This document shows positions 8,815 through 17,283 of a stretch of DNA of 64,000 nucleotides, piece after piece. A model generated the notes under the pieces. It did no database searches. It worked only from the letters and a program-made list of their open reading frames with translations, and had not been told where the DNA came from. This DNA comes from VRUE01 sp963715455 (GTDB lineage Bacteria; Actinomycetota; Thermoleophilia; Solirubrobacterales; 70-9). Location of the stretch: contig OY970245.1 of NCBI GenBank assembly GCA_963715455.1, forward strand, positions 1,860,001-1,924,000, read 5' to 3'. A program made the translations under genes and the position numbers. Within the stretch, counting starts at the first letter, position 1. Every line of letters starts with the position of its first letter.

Positions 8815-10091
8815 GCGAGGTAAGGGCAGGGATAGTCGTCACCGGGACCGAGGTGCTGACCGGGCGAATCGCCGACCGCAACGGGCCCTGGATCTCCGAG
8901 CGCCTTGCCGAGCGCGGGGTCGAGGTCGCCCACATCCTCGTCGTCGGCGATCGTCCCGACGACCTCGAAGCGGCGCTGCGCTTCATGGCCGCGGAGGGCA
9001 TGGACCTGATCGTCACCTCGGGGGGCCTCGGACCCACCGCCGACGACCTCACTGCCGAGATCGTCGGCCGCTTCGCTGGGCGGGAGCTGATCCTCGACGA
9101 GGACATGGAGGAGAAGATCGCCACGATTCTGCGCAACTTCGCCCGGCGCTTCGACTTCGACATCGAGGCGGTGCGCGAGGCGAACCGCAAGCAGGCGATG
9201 GTGCCCGAGGGTTCGACGCCGCTCGACCCCGTGGGTACCGCGCCGGGCCTGGTCGTGCCGGCCGACGAGCGAGTCGTCGTCGTACTGCCCGGGCCGCCGC
9301 GCGAGCTGCAGCCGATGTGGCCAGCGGCCCTGGCCACGGCGCCGGTCGAGGCAGTGCTTGAGCGCGCCTCGCCACTGCTCGGCTACACGCTACGCATGTT
9401 TGGCATCCCCGAGTCGGAGATCGCCAAGAGCCTGCGTGAGATCGAGGCCGAGGGTGTCGCCCTGCCCAAGGTGGAGATCACTACCTGCCTACGGCGCGGC
9501 GAGATCGAGATCGACGTGCGCTACCGCGAAGAGGCCGAGGACACGGCGCAGGCGGTGCGCGATGGCCTCGCCGCCCGTCACGAGCGCCAGCTGTTTAGCC
9601 TCAACGGCGAGACGATCGACGCGCAGGTGGCCACCCTCTTGCAGGGTCACCGGCTGGGTCTGGCCGAGTCCTGTAGCGGCGGGCTGCTCGCCGCGCGAAT
9701 CACCGATCTACCGGGGGCCTCCGCTTATATGGCGGGCAGTGTCGTCGCGTACGCCAATCAGGCGAAGGCGAGCCTACTCGCCGTTGACCCCAGCCTGATC
9801 GAGGCCAAGGGAGCAGTCTCGCCCGAGGTGGCCGAGGCGATGGCGCTCGGTGCCCTGGAGCGCTTCGATGCTGACGTCGCCGTCTCGATCACCGGCATCG
9901 CCGGCCCCGACGGGGGCAGCGAGGAGAAGCCGGTCGGCTATGTCTGCTTCAACGCCCGCCTCGCCGACGGCACGGCACTGGCCCGCGACCACGTGATCCC
10001 CGGCGGCCGCGCCGACATCCGCGAGCGCTCTGCCCTGGTCGGCATGCACCTGCTGCGCATCCTGCTCAGCGATGCCGAGCCGCCTCTGTAG
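8811..10091 (+). CDS. cinA: CinA, competence/damage-inducible protein (nicotinamide nucleotide amidohydrolase)
   Basis: A two-domain protein of 426 residues. The N-terminal molybdopterin-binding-like domain (TGTEVLTGRIADRNGPW, TSGGLGPTADDLT) is linked in the family to hydrolysis of ADP-ribose-type substrates. The C-terminal PncC domain carries LAESCSGGLLAARIT and SITGIAGPDGGSEEKPVG and deamidates nicotinamide mononucleotide. Position upstream of thpR and recA is a frequent bacterial arrangement. The ATG overlaps the previous stop by four bases. Confidence 0.94.
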   Translation: MSEVRAGIVVTGTEVLTGRIADRNGPWISERLAERGVEVAHILVVGDRPDDLEAALRFMAAEGMDLIVTSGGLGPTADDLTAEIVGRFAGRELILDEDMEEKIATILRNFARRFDFDIEAVREANRKQAMVPEGSTPLDPVGTAPGLVVPADERVVVVLPGPPRELQPMWPAALATAPVEAVLERASPLLGYTLRMFGIPESEIAKSLREIEAEGVALPKVEITTCLRRGEIEIDVRYREEAEDTAQAVRDGLAARHERQLFSLNGETIDAQVATLLQGHRLGLAESCSGGLLAARITDLPGASAYMAGSVVAYANQAKASLLAVDPSLIEAKGAVSPEVAEAMALGALERFDADVAVSITGIAGPDGGSEEKPVGYVCFNARLADGTALARDHVIPGGRADIRERSALVGMHLLRILLSDAEPPL

Positions 10092-10146
10092 GAGAGCTGG
10101 CCGACTTTCGTGACGCTCTGGTGTTGTTCCGCGCATCGGCGGGCCT

Positions 10147-10152
10147 TAGCGT
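10147..10152 (+). promoter_or_regulatory. Candidate -10 box of thpR (leaderless type)
   Basis: TAGCGT lies 7 bases before the GTG at 10160. This spacing favours that GTG over the in-frame start at 10121. Confidence 0.45.
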
Positions 10153-10159
10153 GGGTCGG

Positions 10160-10753
10160 GTGAGCAAGGAGAGGCTGAAGAGCCCGCGAGCCCGTCTGTT
10201 CATCGCGCTGGACCTGCCGGAGGCGCTGCGGGCGGGAATCGCCGAGTGGGGCAAGCGAGAGCTGCGGGATCCGGCCTTGCGGGTTGCCAGAGAGGAGTCG
10301 CTGCACGTGACCCTCACTTTTCTGGGCTATATGCCGGAGAAGGAGGTTGGTTCGCTTGCGGAGATCGTCAGAGAGATCGAATCGCCTGCGCCGACGATCC
10401 AGCTTGGTGATCCGGTCGCCAAGCCGACACTCAAGCGAGCGCGGCTCTTCGCCCTGCCCATCGAGTCCCCGGGGGCAATCACGCTGCAGGCCGAGTTGGA
10501 GGAGAAGCTCGTTGCTGCACGACTTTTCCAGCCCGAGAAGCGTCCTTTCTGGCCGCATCTGACGGTGGCAAGAGTGAAGTCTGTTGGTCGGGGATCCAGG
10601 AGGCCAATGGAGGTTCTGAGACCTCCAAAGGGACTGTCAAAGTCGCTCTTAGAGCCAAATTATGAGGGCATCCGAGCCCGCCTCTACCGTTCCGAACTTA
10701 ACCCTATGGGTGCGCGCTACACGCCGCTTGCCCAAGTCGAGCTGTCCCGATAG
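10160..10753 (+). CDS. thpR: RNA 2',3'-cyclic phosphodiesterase
   Basis: A 197-residue 2H phosphoesterase with the two diagnostic catalytic tetrapeptides HVTL (about 49-52) and HLTV (about 133-136). The family opens 2',3'-cyclic phosphates and was originally named 2'-5' RNA ligase. Length fits the family of 180-190 residues. The GTG at 10160 is preferred to an upstream in-frame ATG at 10121, which would add unconserved residues. It lies between cinA and recA, a recurrent neighbourhood. Confidence 0.9.
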   Translation: MSKERLKSPRARLFIALDLPEALRAGIAEWGKRELRDPALRVAREESLHVTLTFLGYMPEKEVGSLAEIVREIESPAPTIQLGDPVAKPTLKRARLFALPIESPGAITLQAELEEKLVAARLFQPEKRPFWPHLTVARVKSVGRGSRRPMEVLRPPKGLSKSLLEPNYEGIRARLYRSELNPMGARYTPLAQVELSR

Positions 10754-10776
10754 CGGTCAGCAGTGAGGTGAAAGAG

Positions 10777-11865
10777 ATGGCAGACAAGAAAGCGGCTTTG
10801 AAGGACGCCTCAGCCAAGGAGGCGAAAGCGAAAGACGCGGCCCTCGAGGCCGCCGTCACGCAGATCGAGCGCGATTTTGGCGCCGGCGCGCTGATGCGCC
10901 TTGGAGCCGACAGCGCCCTGCCGGTAGAAGCGATTCCCACCGGCGCGATCGCCCTCGACCAGGCGCTCGGCATCGGCGGCGTGCCACGCGGGCGGATCGT
11001 CGAGATCTTCGGCCCCGAGTCCTCGGGTAAGACGACGCTGGTCTACCACATCATCGCCGAGGCCCAGGCCAAGGGCGGGGTCTGCGTCTTCATCGACACC
11101 GAGCACGCGATGGACCCGATCTACGCGCGGGCGATCGGCGTCGACACCGACGAGCTGCTCGTCTCCCAGCCCGACTACGGCGAGCAGGCGCTGCAGATCG
11201 CCGACCGCCTGATCGCCTCGGCCGCGGTCGACGTGGTGGCAATCGACTCGGTCGCGGCGCTGACGCCTAAGGCAGAGCTCGACGGCCAGATCGGCGACAC
11301 GACCGTCGGCCTGCAGGCGCGCCTCATGTCGCAGGCGATGCGCAAGCTGGCCGGTAACCTCAGCCGCACCAACACGGTCTGCGTCTTCACCAACCAGATT
11401 CGCGAAAAGGTCGGCGTCCAGTTCGGCTCGCCGGAGACGCAGCCGGGCGGCCGGGCGCTCAAGTTTTACTCCTCGCAGCGACTCGACATCCGCCGCATCG
11501 AGACGCTCAAGGACGGCACCGAGGCGGTCGGCAACCGGGTGCGGGTCAAAGTCGTCAAGAACAAGTGCGCCGCGCCATTCCGCCAGGCCGAGTTCGAGAT
11601 CGAGTACGGCCAGGGCATCTCTCGCGAAGGCGAGCTGCTCGATTTCGGCATCGAGCACGACATCGTCCGCAAGAGCGGCGCCTTCTTCTCCTACGGCGAG
11701 ACGCGGCTCGGCCAGGGGCGCAACAACGCCAAGCAGTTCCTGGTCGAGAACCCCGAGATCGCCAGCGAGATCGAGGCCAAGGTGCGCACCGCGCTCGGCA
11801 TTGGTGCTGAGGCCGCGCCAGTCGAAGCGGAGACCGCACCGGTTGAGCAGGCGCAGGCTGCCTGA
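10777..11865 (+). CDS. recA: Recombinase RecA
   Basis: Strand-exchange protein of homologous recombination and co-protease of the SOS response. The 362-residue protein has Walker A GPESSGKT at 79-86, the Walker B region VDVVAIDSVAAL, the conserved QLRKLAGNL-like segment (AMRKLAGNL) and an acidic, alanine-rich tail. A strong Shine-Dalgarno GAGGTG lies 6 bases before the ATG at 10777. The in-frame GTG at 10768 is part of that site and is rejected as a start. No actinobacterial SOS box (CGAAC-N4-GTTCG) was seen upstream, and no recX follows. Confidence 0.97.
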   Translation: MADKKAALKDASAKEAKAKDAALEAAVTQIERDFGAGALMRLGADSALPVEAIPTGAIALDQALGIGGVPRGRIVEIFGPESSGKTTLVYHIIAEAQAKGGVCVFIDTEHAMDPIYARAIGVDTDELLVSQPDYGEQALQIADRLIASAAVDVVAIDSVAALTPKAELDGQIGDTTVGLQARLMSQAMRKLAGNLSRTNTVCVFTNQIREKVGVQFGSPETQPGGRALKFYSSQRLDIRRIETLKDGTEAVGNRVRVKVVKNKCAAPFRQAEFEIEYGQGISREGELLDFGIEHDIVRKSGAFFSYGETRLGQGRNNAKQFLVENPEIASEIEAKVRTALGIGAEAAPVEAETAPVEQAQAA

Positions 11866-11904
11866 CGGCACCTGCGCTTCTCTGGATAGGATTCCCGCTC
11901 TCGC

Positions 11905-12153
11905 ATGAGCAACGGTGATCTCTTTTACATCTGCGGCGTCGCGCTGGCCGTATCAGCCGTCGTGATCAGCTTCATTGGGCTGCGTGCCAAGGGTTTTCCC
12001 GGCAAGCTCGGGCCGCTGGTCGCCCTCTGGTTCGTTGCCTTGATCGGCGCAACGGCGACCTTCTCCGTGCTGCACGCGCAGGACGAGGAACACCATGAGG
12101 AGCAGGCGTTGCACAAGGCGACCGAGGAAGCCGAAGAGATCGAGTCCGAGTAG
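11905..12153 (+). CDS. Small two-helix membrane protein of unknown function
   Basis: An 82-residue protein with two hydrophobic helices (about 8-26 and 38-56), a short basic loop (RAKGFPGKLG) and an acidic, histidine-containing tail DEEHHEEQALHKATEEAEEIESE. I do not recognise a family. It occupies the place after recA where recX often lies but has no similarity to RecX. A possible -10 TAGGAT ends 12 bases before the ATG. Because it has no stop-free competitor and good codon use, it is likely a real gene. Confidence 0.65.
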   Translation: MSNGDLFYICGVALAVSAVVISFIGLRAKGFPGKLGPLVALWFVALIGATATFSVLHAQDEEHHEEQALHKATEEAEEIESE

Positions 12154-12174
12154 TAAAGGGGCTTCACGCCCCGG

Positions 12175-12180
12175 TACGCT
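12175..12180 (+). promoter_or_regulatory. Candidate -10 box of miaB (leaderless type)
   Basis: TACGCT lies 6 bases before the miaB ATG. A small GGGGC-TTCAC-GCCCC hairpin at 12158-12172 sits just before it and may end the preceding transcript. Confidence 0.5.
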
Positions 12181-12186
12181 GAGCGC

Positions 12187-13512
12187 ATGCCCAGCTACCA
12201 CGTCACCACGTTCGGCTGCCAGATGAACGTGCACGACTCCGAGCGCATGCGCGGCATGCTCGAGTCGCTGGGCTACGAGGAGGCGGAGACGTGCGACGCC
12301 GCCGACCTGATCCTCTTCAACACCTGCTCGATCCGCGAGTCGGCGGATAACCGCTTCGTCGCCCGCCTCGGCGAGGCCAAGCGGCTCAAGTCTGAATTCC
12401 CGAATCGGATCGTGGGAGTGGGGGGCTGCTGGGCGCAGTCGGTCAAGGACGAGGTCTTCCAGCGCTTCCCCTTCGTCGACGTGGCCTTCGGCCCGGGTCA
12501 GATCCACAAGCTGGCCGAGTTCCTAAACTCCGACTCGCTCAGCGCCCAGGGCTACTTCGAGTTCGAGGACTTCTCCGGTCATCTGCCGACCCGGCGGGTG
12601 CGCGAGTTCCAGGGCTGGCTGCAGGTCTCCCAGGGCTGCAACTGCAAGTGCGCCTACTGCATCGTGCCCTCGACCCGGGGGCGCGAGGTGAGCCGCGACC
12701 CGGCCGAGCTGGTCACCGAGGCCGAGGCGCTGGCCGCCGACGGCGTGCGCGAGATCACCCTGCTCGGCCAGAACGTCAACAGCTACGGCCGTGACTTGCC
12801 CCTGGACTCACGCATCGGCTTTGCCGAGCTGCTGGCGCGGGTTGACGCCGTCGAGGGAATCGATCGCATTCGCTACACCAGTCCCCATCCGAAGGACATG
12901 AAGGAGGACGTGATCCGCGCCCACGCCGAGCTGGCGGCGGTTTGCGAGCACATCCATCTGCCGCTGCAGTCGGGCTCGAGCCCGGTCCTCAAGCGCATGC
13001 GCCGCACTTACGACCGCCAGCGCTACTTGGACCGGGTCTCGCTGATTCGCGAGCACGTTCCGGACTGCGCAATCACCACCGACATCATCGTTGGCTTTCC
13101 CGGGGAGACCGAGGCCGATTTCGAGCAGACCTTGGAAGTCGTCGACAAGGTCGGCTACGACAGCGCCTTCACCTTCGTCTTCTCGCCGCGGCGCGAGACC
13201 GAGGCGGCCGAGTTCGAGGACCAGGTGCCGCACCCGGTCAAGGTCGAGCGCATGGAGCGCCTGGTCGAGCTGGTCCAGCGGCGCGCCACGGAACGCGCCC
13301 AGCGCTTCGTCGGGCGGGAGATGGAGGTGCTTGTGGAAGGCACGAGTCGCACTGACGAGACGAAACTGCGGGGACGGACGCGCCACAACAAGGCGGTCAA
13401 CTTCGAAGGCGACGCCAGTCCCGGAGAGTTCGCGCAGGTCGAGATAAGCAGCGCTACCTCACAGACTCTCGGAGGGGTGACGGCGCAACCCCTCACTCAA
13501 CTTTTTCGGTGA
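12187..13512 (+). CDS. miaB: tRNA-2-methylthio-N6-dimethylallyladenosine synthase
   Basis: Radical-SAM methylthiotransferase that converts i6A37 to ms2i6A37 in tRNA. The 441 residues include the N-terminal cluster cysteines C11, C47 and C81, the radical-SAM motif at C151, C155 and C158, and a C-terminal TRAM domain. An additional cysteine, C153, sits inside the radical-SAM motif (GCNCKCAYC), where the family usually has a non-cysteine residue. It stands directly upstream of miaA, the enzyme that makes its substrate. That miaA appears damaged, which raises the question of whether MiaB has its normal substrate here. Confidence 0.95.
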   Translation: MPSYHVTTFGCQMNVHDSERMRGMLESLGYEEAETCDAADLILFNTCSIRESADNRFVARLGEAKRLKSEFPNRIVGVGGCWAQSVKDEVFQRFPFVDVAFGPGQIHKLAEFLNSDSLSAQGYFEFEDFSGHLPTRRVREFQGWLQVSQGCNCKCAYCIVPSTRGREVSRDPAELVTEAEALAADGVREITLLGQNVNSYGRDLPLDSRIGFAELLARVDAVEGIDRIRYTSPHPKDMKEDVIRAHAELAAVCEHIHLPLQSGSSPVLKRMRRTYDRQRYLDRVSLIREHVPDCAITTDIIVGFPGETEADFEQTLEVVDKVGYDSAFTFVFSPRRETEAAEFEDQVPHPVKVERMERLVELVQRRATERAQRFVGREMEVLVEGTSRTDETKLRGRTRHNKAVNFEGDASPGEFAQVEISSATSQTLGGVTAQPLTQLFR

Positions 13513-13592
13513 GACGGATTCAGTCGTCCGCCGGCCGATCGACGAAAAAGTACAAGCCGTTCGGGGCAGCGCCGCCACCCCTCCCGGAGTAG

Positions 13593-14324
13593 ATGCAGGT
13601 TCTGGCGATATTTGGTCCCACCGGAGTGGGGAAGACGGGCGTCGCCGTCTCGTTGGCGGAAGAGCTCCGCAAGCGGGGAGAGGATCCCGTTGCTATTTCT
13701 TGCGACGCGTTGCAGGTCTACGAGGGGCTCTCGGTGCTCACTGGGATGGCCACGGCGGAAGAGCAGGCGAGGCTGGAGCATCGGCTGGTGGGATTCGTAC
13801 CGGTGACGGAGCGGTTCAACGTTGGTGACTACATGCCGCTGGCGCATGCGGAGATCGATGCGGCGCTTGACGGGGGCAGGCGGCCGATCGTCGTGGGGGG
13901 GACGGGGCTCTACCTACGGGCGGCGCTGGCCGAGCTCTCGCTGGTCAAGGCGCCACCGGAATCGGAGGACTCCGAGCTTTGGTCTCCGGAGACGCGGCAC
14001 CCGACAATGATCTTTGGCTTGGACATGGATCGAGCCGCCCTCTACAAGCGAATCGATGTCCGCACCGAGGCGATCTTCGCCGGAGGGGCCCGCGAAGAGG
14101 TCGTCGCAGCCGAGGAGAAGGGCCCGTCGCGGACAGCTCGCGTCGCTCTGGGCTTCGATGAGGTTTTGAGTGGCGACGTCGAGCTGATGCAGCAGCGTTC
14201 ACGCAACTACGCCCGCCGTCAGCTGGCCTGGATGCGCAAGATCCCCAACCTCGACCGCATCGACCGCGGAGATCGCGGCGACACGGAGATTGCCACCGAG
14301 ATCGCCAATAGGCTGCCGGCGTGA
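13593..14324 (+). CDS. miaA: tRNA dimethylallyltransferase, internally shortened
   Basis: The family transfers dimethylallyl to A37 of tRNA. The P-loop GPTGVGKT (8-15), the catalytic aspartate region ISCDALQVY (35-43) and VVGGTGLYLRAAL are intact. The protein is only 243 residues against about 290-310 in the family. The missing part falls between ALAELSLVKAPPE and SELWSPETRHPT, near residues 115-130, and removes the insertion domain and the usual N-D-x-R-R-I-x-R-A-L-E-V segment in frame. The later G-[YF]-R-[EQ] motif reads GFDE, so the usual arginine is also absent. It may be inactive or have altered tRNA binding. The stop overlaps dapF (GTGA). Confidence 0.85.
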   Translation: MQVLAIFGPTGVGKTGVAVSLAEELRKRGEDPVAISCDALQVYEGLSVLTGMATAEEQARLEHRLVGFVPVTERFNVGDYMPLAHAEIDAALDGGRRPIVVGGTGLYLRAALAELSLVKAPPESEDSELWSPETRHPTMIFGLDMDRAALYKRIDVRTEAIFAGGAREEVVAAEEKGPSRTARVALGFDEVLSGDVELMQQRSRNYARRQLAWMRKIPNLDRIDRGDRGDTEIATEIANRLPA

Positions 14325-15166
14325 GATTCGAGAAGTGGCAGGCGCTGGGCAACGACTATTTGATCGTTGAGGCGGAGGCGCTCTCCTGGGAGCTGACGGC
14401 GGGTCGCGCAAAGCTGCTCTGCGACCCGCATTTCGGCATCGGCTCCGATGGCGTCTTGCTGCTCTCGCGCAGTGACGATCCGGCTTTTGTCGCTGAGCTG
14501 CGGATCTTCAACCCGGACGGCTCCGAGGCGGAGCTCTCGGGCAACGGGGCACGGGAGGCGATCCTCTACCTGCGACGGCACGACTGGACCGCCGAGGACA
14601 CGTTCTCGATCAGGACGGTGGCGGGGCCGATCACGCCAACGATCTCCTCGGAGCGCACCTGCTCGGTAGTGATGGGAAAAGCTTCGACCACATCCAAGAG
14701 CTTTCCCTCGGGAGAACCGGACGGCACAGGGGTTCTCAGCGCGGGCGGCCGCGAGTGGGCCTTCCAGCATGTCTCGATCGGCAACCCACAGTGCGCGATC
14801 GTCGTTGACGACGGCCTGGAGGAGCTTGACCTGGACGAGATCGGACCGCCGATCGAAGGCAGCGAGCTCTTCCCCAATCGCACCAACGTCTCCTTTCTGC
14901 GCATCGACGGCAGCCGCGTGCGGGCGCGGATCTTCGAGCGCGGTGTGGGAGAGACGCTTTCCTCGGGCACCGGCGCCAGCGGCGCTGCGGTGACTGCCTT
15001 CCTGCGAGGTGCGCCCAGCCCGATCACGGTCGAGCTCGATGGGGGTGAGCTGGAGGTCGAGATCTCCGAGGATCTCGAGGTCACGCTGAGCGGCTGGGCC
15101 GAGCCGATCTGCTCGGGCGAGCTCTCGCCCGAGCTGCTCAGCGCGCTCGCCGCGCTGGACGGCTAG
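14321..15166 (+). CDS. dapF: Diaminopimelate epimerase family protein with Ser/Ser in place of the catalytic cysteines
   Basis: DapF normally interconverts LL- and meso-diaminopimelate using two cysteines as acid and base. The 281-residue protein keeps the fold signatures QALGNDY, GIGSDGVLLL, FNPDGSEAE, SIGNPQC, FPNRTNVSF and ERGVGETL. The first catalytic site, normally CGNG, reads SGNGAR with serine 73 (TCG at 14537-14539). The second, normally CGTG, reads SSGTGAS with serine 215 (TCG at 14963-14965). Either the clade uses a serine variant, or activity is lost or changed. It is coupled to miaA by a 4-base overlap and lies directly before dapL. Confidence 0.88.
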   Translation: MRFEKWQALGNDYLIVEAEALSWELTAGRAKLLCDPHFGIGSDGVLLLSRSDDPAFVAELRIFNPDGSEAELSGNGAREAILYLRRHDWTAEDTFSIRTVAGPITPTISSERTCSVVMGKASTTSKSFPSGEPDGTGVLSAGGREWAFQHVSIGNPQCAIVVDDGLEELDLDEIGPPIEGSELFPNRTNVSFLRIDGSRVRARIFERGVGETLSSGTGASGAAVTAFLRGAPSPITVELDGGELEVEISEDLEVTLSGWAEPICSGELSPELLSALAALDG

Positions 15167-15178
15167 ATTTCCGCGCCG

Positions 15179-16348
15179 ATGGGAATCTCGGATCCGTCAA
15201 AGCGGCTGGAGGCGATGCCTCCCTACAAGTTCCAGGAGCTCGAGCGGACGATCGCCGACAAGCGCGCCGCCGGCATCGACGTGATCAGCCTCGGCATCGG
15301 CGATCCCGACGAACCGACCTACCCGCACGTCGTCAAGGCGATGCAGGAGGCGGTCGCGGATTCGGGCAACCAGCAGTACCCGAGCAATCGCGGCCGCGAC
15401 GAGTTCCGCCAGGCCTTCGCCGAGTTCTACGAGCGGCGCTTTGGGGTGGATATCGATCCCGAAGACGAGGTGATCCCGGCGATCGGCGCCAAGGAGTGCA
15501 TCTACAACCTCTGCTTCGCCTTCCTCGACCCGGGCGACGTGGCGCTCGCCTCCGACCCCGGCTACCCGGTCTACACCGGCGGCCCGATCCTCGCCGGGGC
15601 CAGGCCAGAGCTGCTGCCGCTGGTTCCCGAGCTGGGCTTCGCGCCCGATCTGAGCGCTGTCCCGGCCGACGTCGCCGCCAAGGCACGGCTGATGTTCATC
15701 AACTACCCCAATAACCCGACCGGCGCCACCGTTCCCGAGGGCTTCTTCGAGATGGTCGTCTCCTTCGCCCGCGAGCACGAGATTCTCGTCGTCCATGACA
15801 ACGCCTACTCGGAGACCACCTACGACGGCTATGTGGCGCCTAGCTTCCTCGCCACGCCGGGGGCCAAGGAGGTCGGCGTCGAGGTCTTCTCGCTCTCCAA
15901 GGGCTACAACATGACCGGCTGGCGCTGTGCGGCGATCCTCGGCAACGCCGACGCTGTGCAGACCTACTGGCGACTGAAGACCAACGTCGACTCGGGCCTC
16001 TTCGAGGCCGTGCAGATGGCTGGCGTCGCCGCCCTGCAAGGACCGAGCGGCCCGCTGGAGCGGATGAACGAAACCTACGCCCGTCGCCGCGACCTGGTCG
16101 TCAGCGCCCTGCGTGAGATCGGCGTCGAGGTTAGCGCCCCCAGGGGCACAATCTACGTTTGGGCCCCGGTCCCCGAGGGCCACAGCTCGACCTCGTTCGC
16201 GGAGCTGGTCCTCGAAGACGCCGCCGTGGTCGTCTCGCCGGGCTCGATGTACGGGCCCAGCGGCGAGGGCTTCTTCCGCATCTCGCTGACTACGCCCGAC
16301 GACCGCATCACCGAGGCCGTCGAGCGCATGCGCGAGCACTTGTCCTGA
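15179..16348 (+). CDS. dapL: LL-diaminopimelate aminotransferase
   Basis: A fold-type I PLP aminotransferase of 389 residues. The start DPSKRLEAMPPYKFQELER, the segment ISLGIGDPDEPT and the Schiff-base lysine in SLSKGYNMTGWR (K241) fit the DapL group, which converts tetrahydrodipicolinate directly to LL-DAP and bypasses the succinylase and acetylase routes. Adjacency to dapF supports this over a general aspartate aminotransferase, although substrate identity is inferred. A TAGATT box built around the dapF stop lies 9 bases before the ATG. Confidence 0.82.
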   Translation: MGISDPSKRLEAMPPYKFQELERTIADKRAAGIDVISLGIGDPDEPTYPHVVKAMQEAVADSGNQQYPSNRGRDEFRQAFAEFYERRFGVDIDPEDEVIPAIGAKECIYNLCFAFLDPGDVALASDPGYPVYTGGPILAGARPELLPLVPELGFAPDLSAVPADVAAKARLMFINYPNNPTGATVPEGFFEMVVSFAREHEILVVHDNAYSETTYDGYVAPSFLATPGAKEVGVEVFSLSKGYNMTGWRCAAILGNADAVQTYWRLKTNVDSGLFEAVQMAGVAALQGPSGPLERMNETYARRRDLVVSALREIGVEVSAPRGTIYVWAPVPEGHSSTSFAELVLEDAAVVVSPGSMYGPSGEGFFRISLTTPDDRITEAVERMREHLS

Positions 16349-16351
16349 GAG

Positions 16352-17197
16352 CTAGCGGACCTCGACTTCGTCGACCATGCCTTTGAGGGCGTGGGGTGGG
16401 CCGCCCTGGCGGTCGGTGATGAAGCAGAAGAGCACGTAGCGGCCCGGCTTCAGGTCGAGCGTGACCAGCTGGCCTTCGCCGCCTTCGAGCACGGCGGTCG
16501 ACTGGAAGCCTTTTTCGTCGAAGGGCGGCTCGCCTTTTTCGGTTTTGAAGGCCTGCTCCACGTCCTCGGCGGTGCTGTCGCCTTTCAGCGGAGCGGCGAG
16601 CAGGTGGTGCGGCTGAGCGCCGGTGTTGTCGAAGGCGATCTCGGTCGCGCCCGCAGACAGCTGGTCAGCCTCGAAGCCGTACTCGAAGGCATCGACTGTC
16701 TCATCCGCCTCGATCGTCTCGTCGGAGGTCTCGCCGCTGACTTCGACAGCCGGCACCGAGGCGGCCTCGGGCAGGTCGCCTTCGGTGTTGAAGGCGTAGT
16801 AGGTGCCGGGCTCGAGCACCTGCGTCACCGTCTGGCTCTTGCCACCGGCCGTCGTGCCGAGGCCACCTGCGGCGAAGAACCACTCGGGGAAGGCTTTGCC
16901 TTTCATCGCCGCTTCCAGACCTTCGACCGCTTCCTCGGCCGAGTGGTTGCCCTCGACGCGGATCAGCTGCAGATCCCCTTCGCCTTTGCCTTCGTTCCTC
17001 AGGGTGATCTCGGCTGTGCCGGTCTCGGCGCTCGACGGGCCCGTGACTTTCGCCGCTTTGCCGTCCCCGGAGATGGTGAAGGTCAAGCTCTGGCTCTCCT
17101 CTGAGTCACCACATGCGGCAAGGCCGAAGGCGGTAAGCACGGCAAGGACAAGACCGACTGCAAGACGGAATGACGATCGACTGGTGCGCGGACTCAA
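16352..17197 (-). CDS. Lipoprotein with two cupredoxin-like domains
   Basis: A 281-residue exported lipoprotein: basic start, hydrophobic segment and lipobox GLAAC with lipidated C29. Two related beta domains follow (about 35-145 and 150-281). The second carries a possible type-1 copper set: histidines in AQPHHLLA, C258 in YVLFCF, H269 in PPHALKGM and M274. The first repeat has asparagine in the matching YYAFN position and no cysteine, so it probably does not bind copper. The TTG start is supported by AGGGGAG 6 bases upstream. It is the last gene of a leftward group behind the MBL and SDR genes. Confidence 0.75.
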   Translation of the reverse strand: MSPRTSRSSFRLAVGLVLAVLTAFGLAACGDSEESQSLTFTISGDGKAAKVTGPSSAETGTAEITLRNEGKGEGDLQLIRVEGNHSAEEAVEGLEAAMKGKAFPEWFFAAGGLGTTAGGKSQTVTQVLEPGTYYAFNTEGDLPEAASVPAVEVSGETSDETIEADETVDAFEYGFEADQLSAGATEIAFDNTGAQPHHLLAAPLKGDSTAEDVEQAFKTEKGEPPFDEKGFQSTAVLEGGEGQLVTLDLKPGRYVLFCFITDRQGGPPHALKGMVDEVEVR

Positions 17198-17283
17198 TTT
17201 CGACTCCCCTTGTTCGCTGACGAGACGCCCATACCCACTGCGACCGGCACGCTAACGCTCGGTCCGGCTGGAGCCAAGGCTCG

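Noticed and set aside
10754..10776. SOS box before recA
   Set aside because: No CGAAC-N4-GTTCG or similar LexA site is visible here or before thpR and dinB.
12158..12172. GGGGC-TTCAC-GCCCC as an intrinsic terminator
   Set aside because: The stem is only 5 bp and no T-run follows; it is mentioned with the miaB promoter only.
11866..12186. recX after recA
   Set aside because: The only gene there encodes an 82-residue membrane protein without RecX features.
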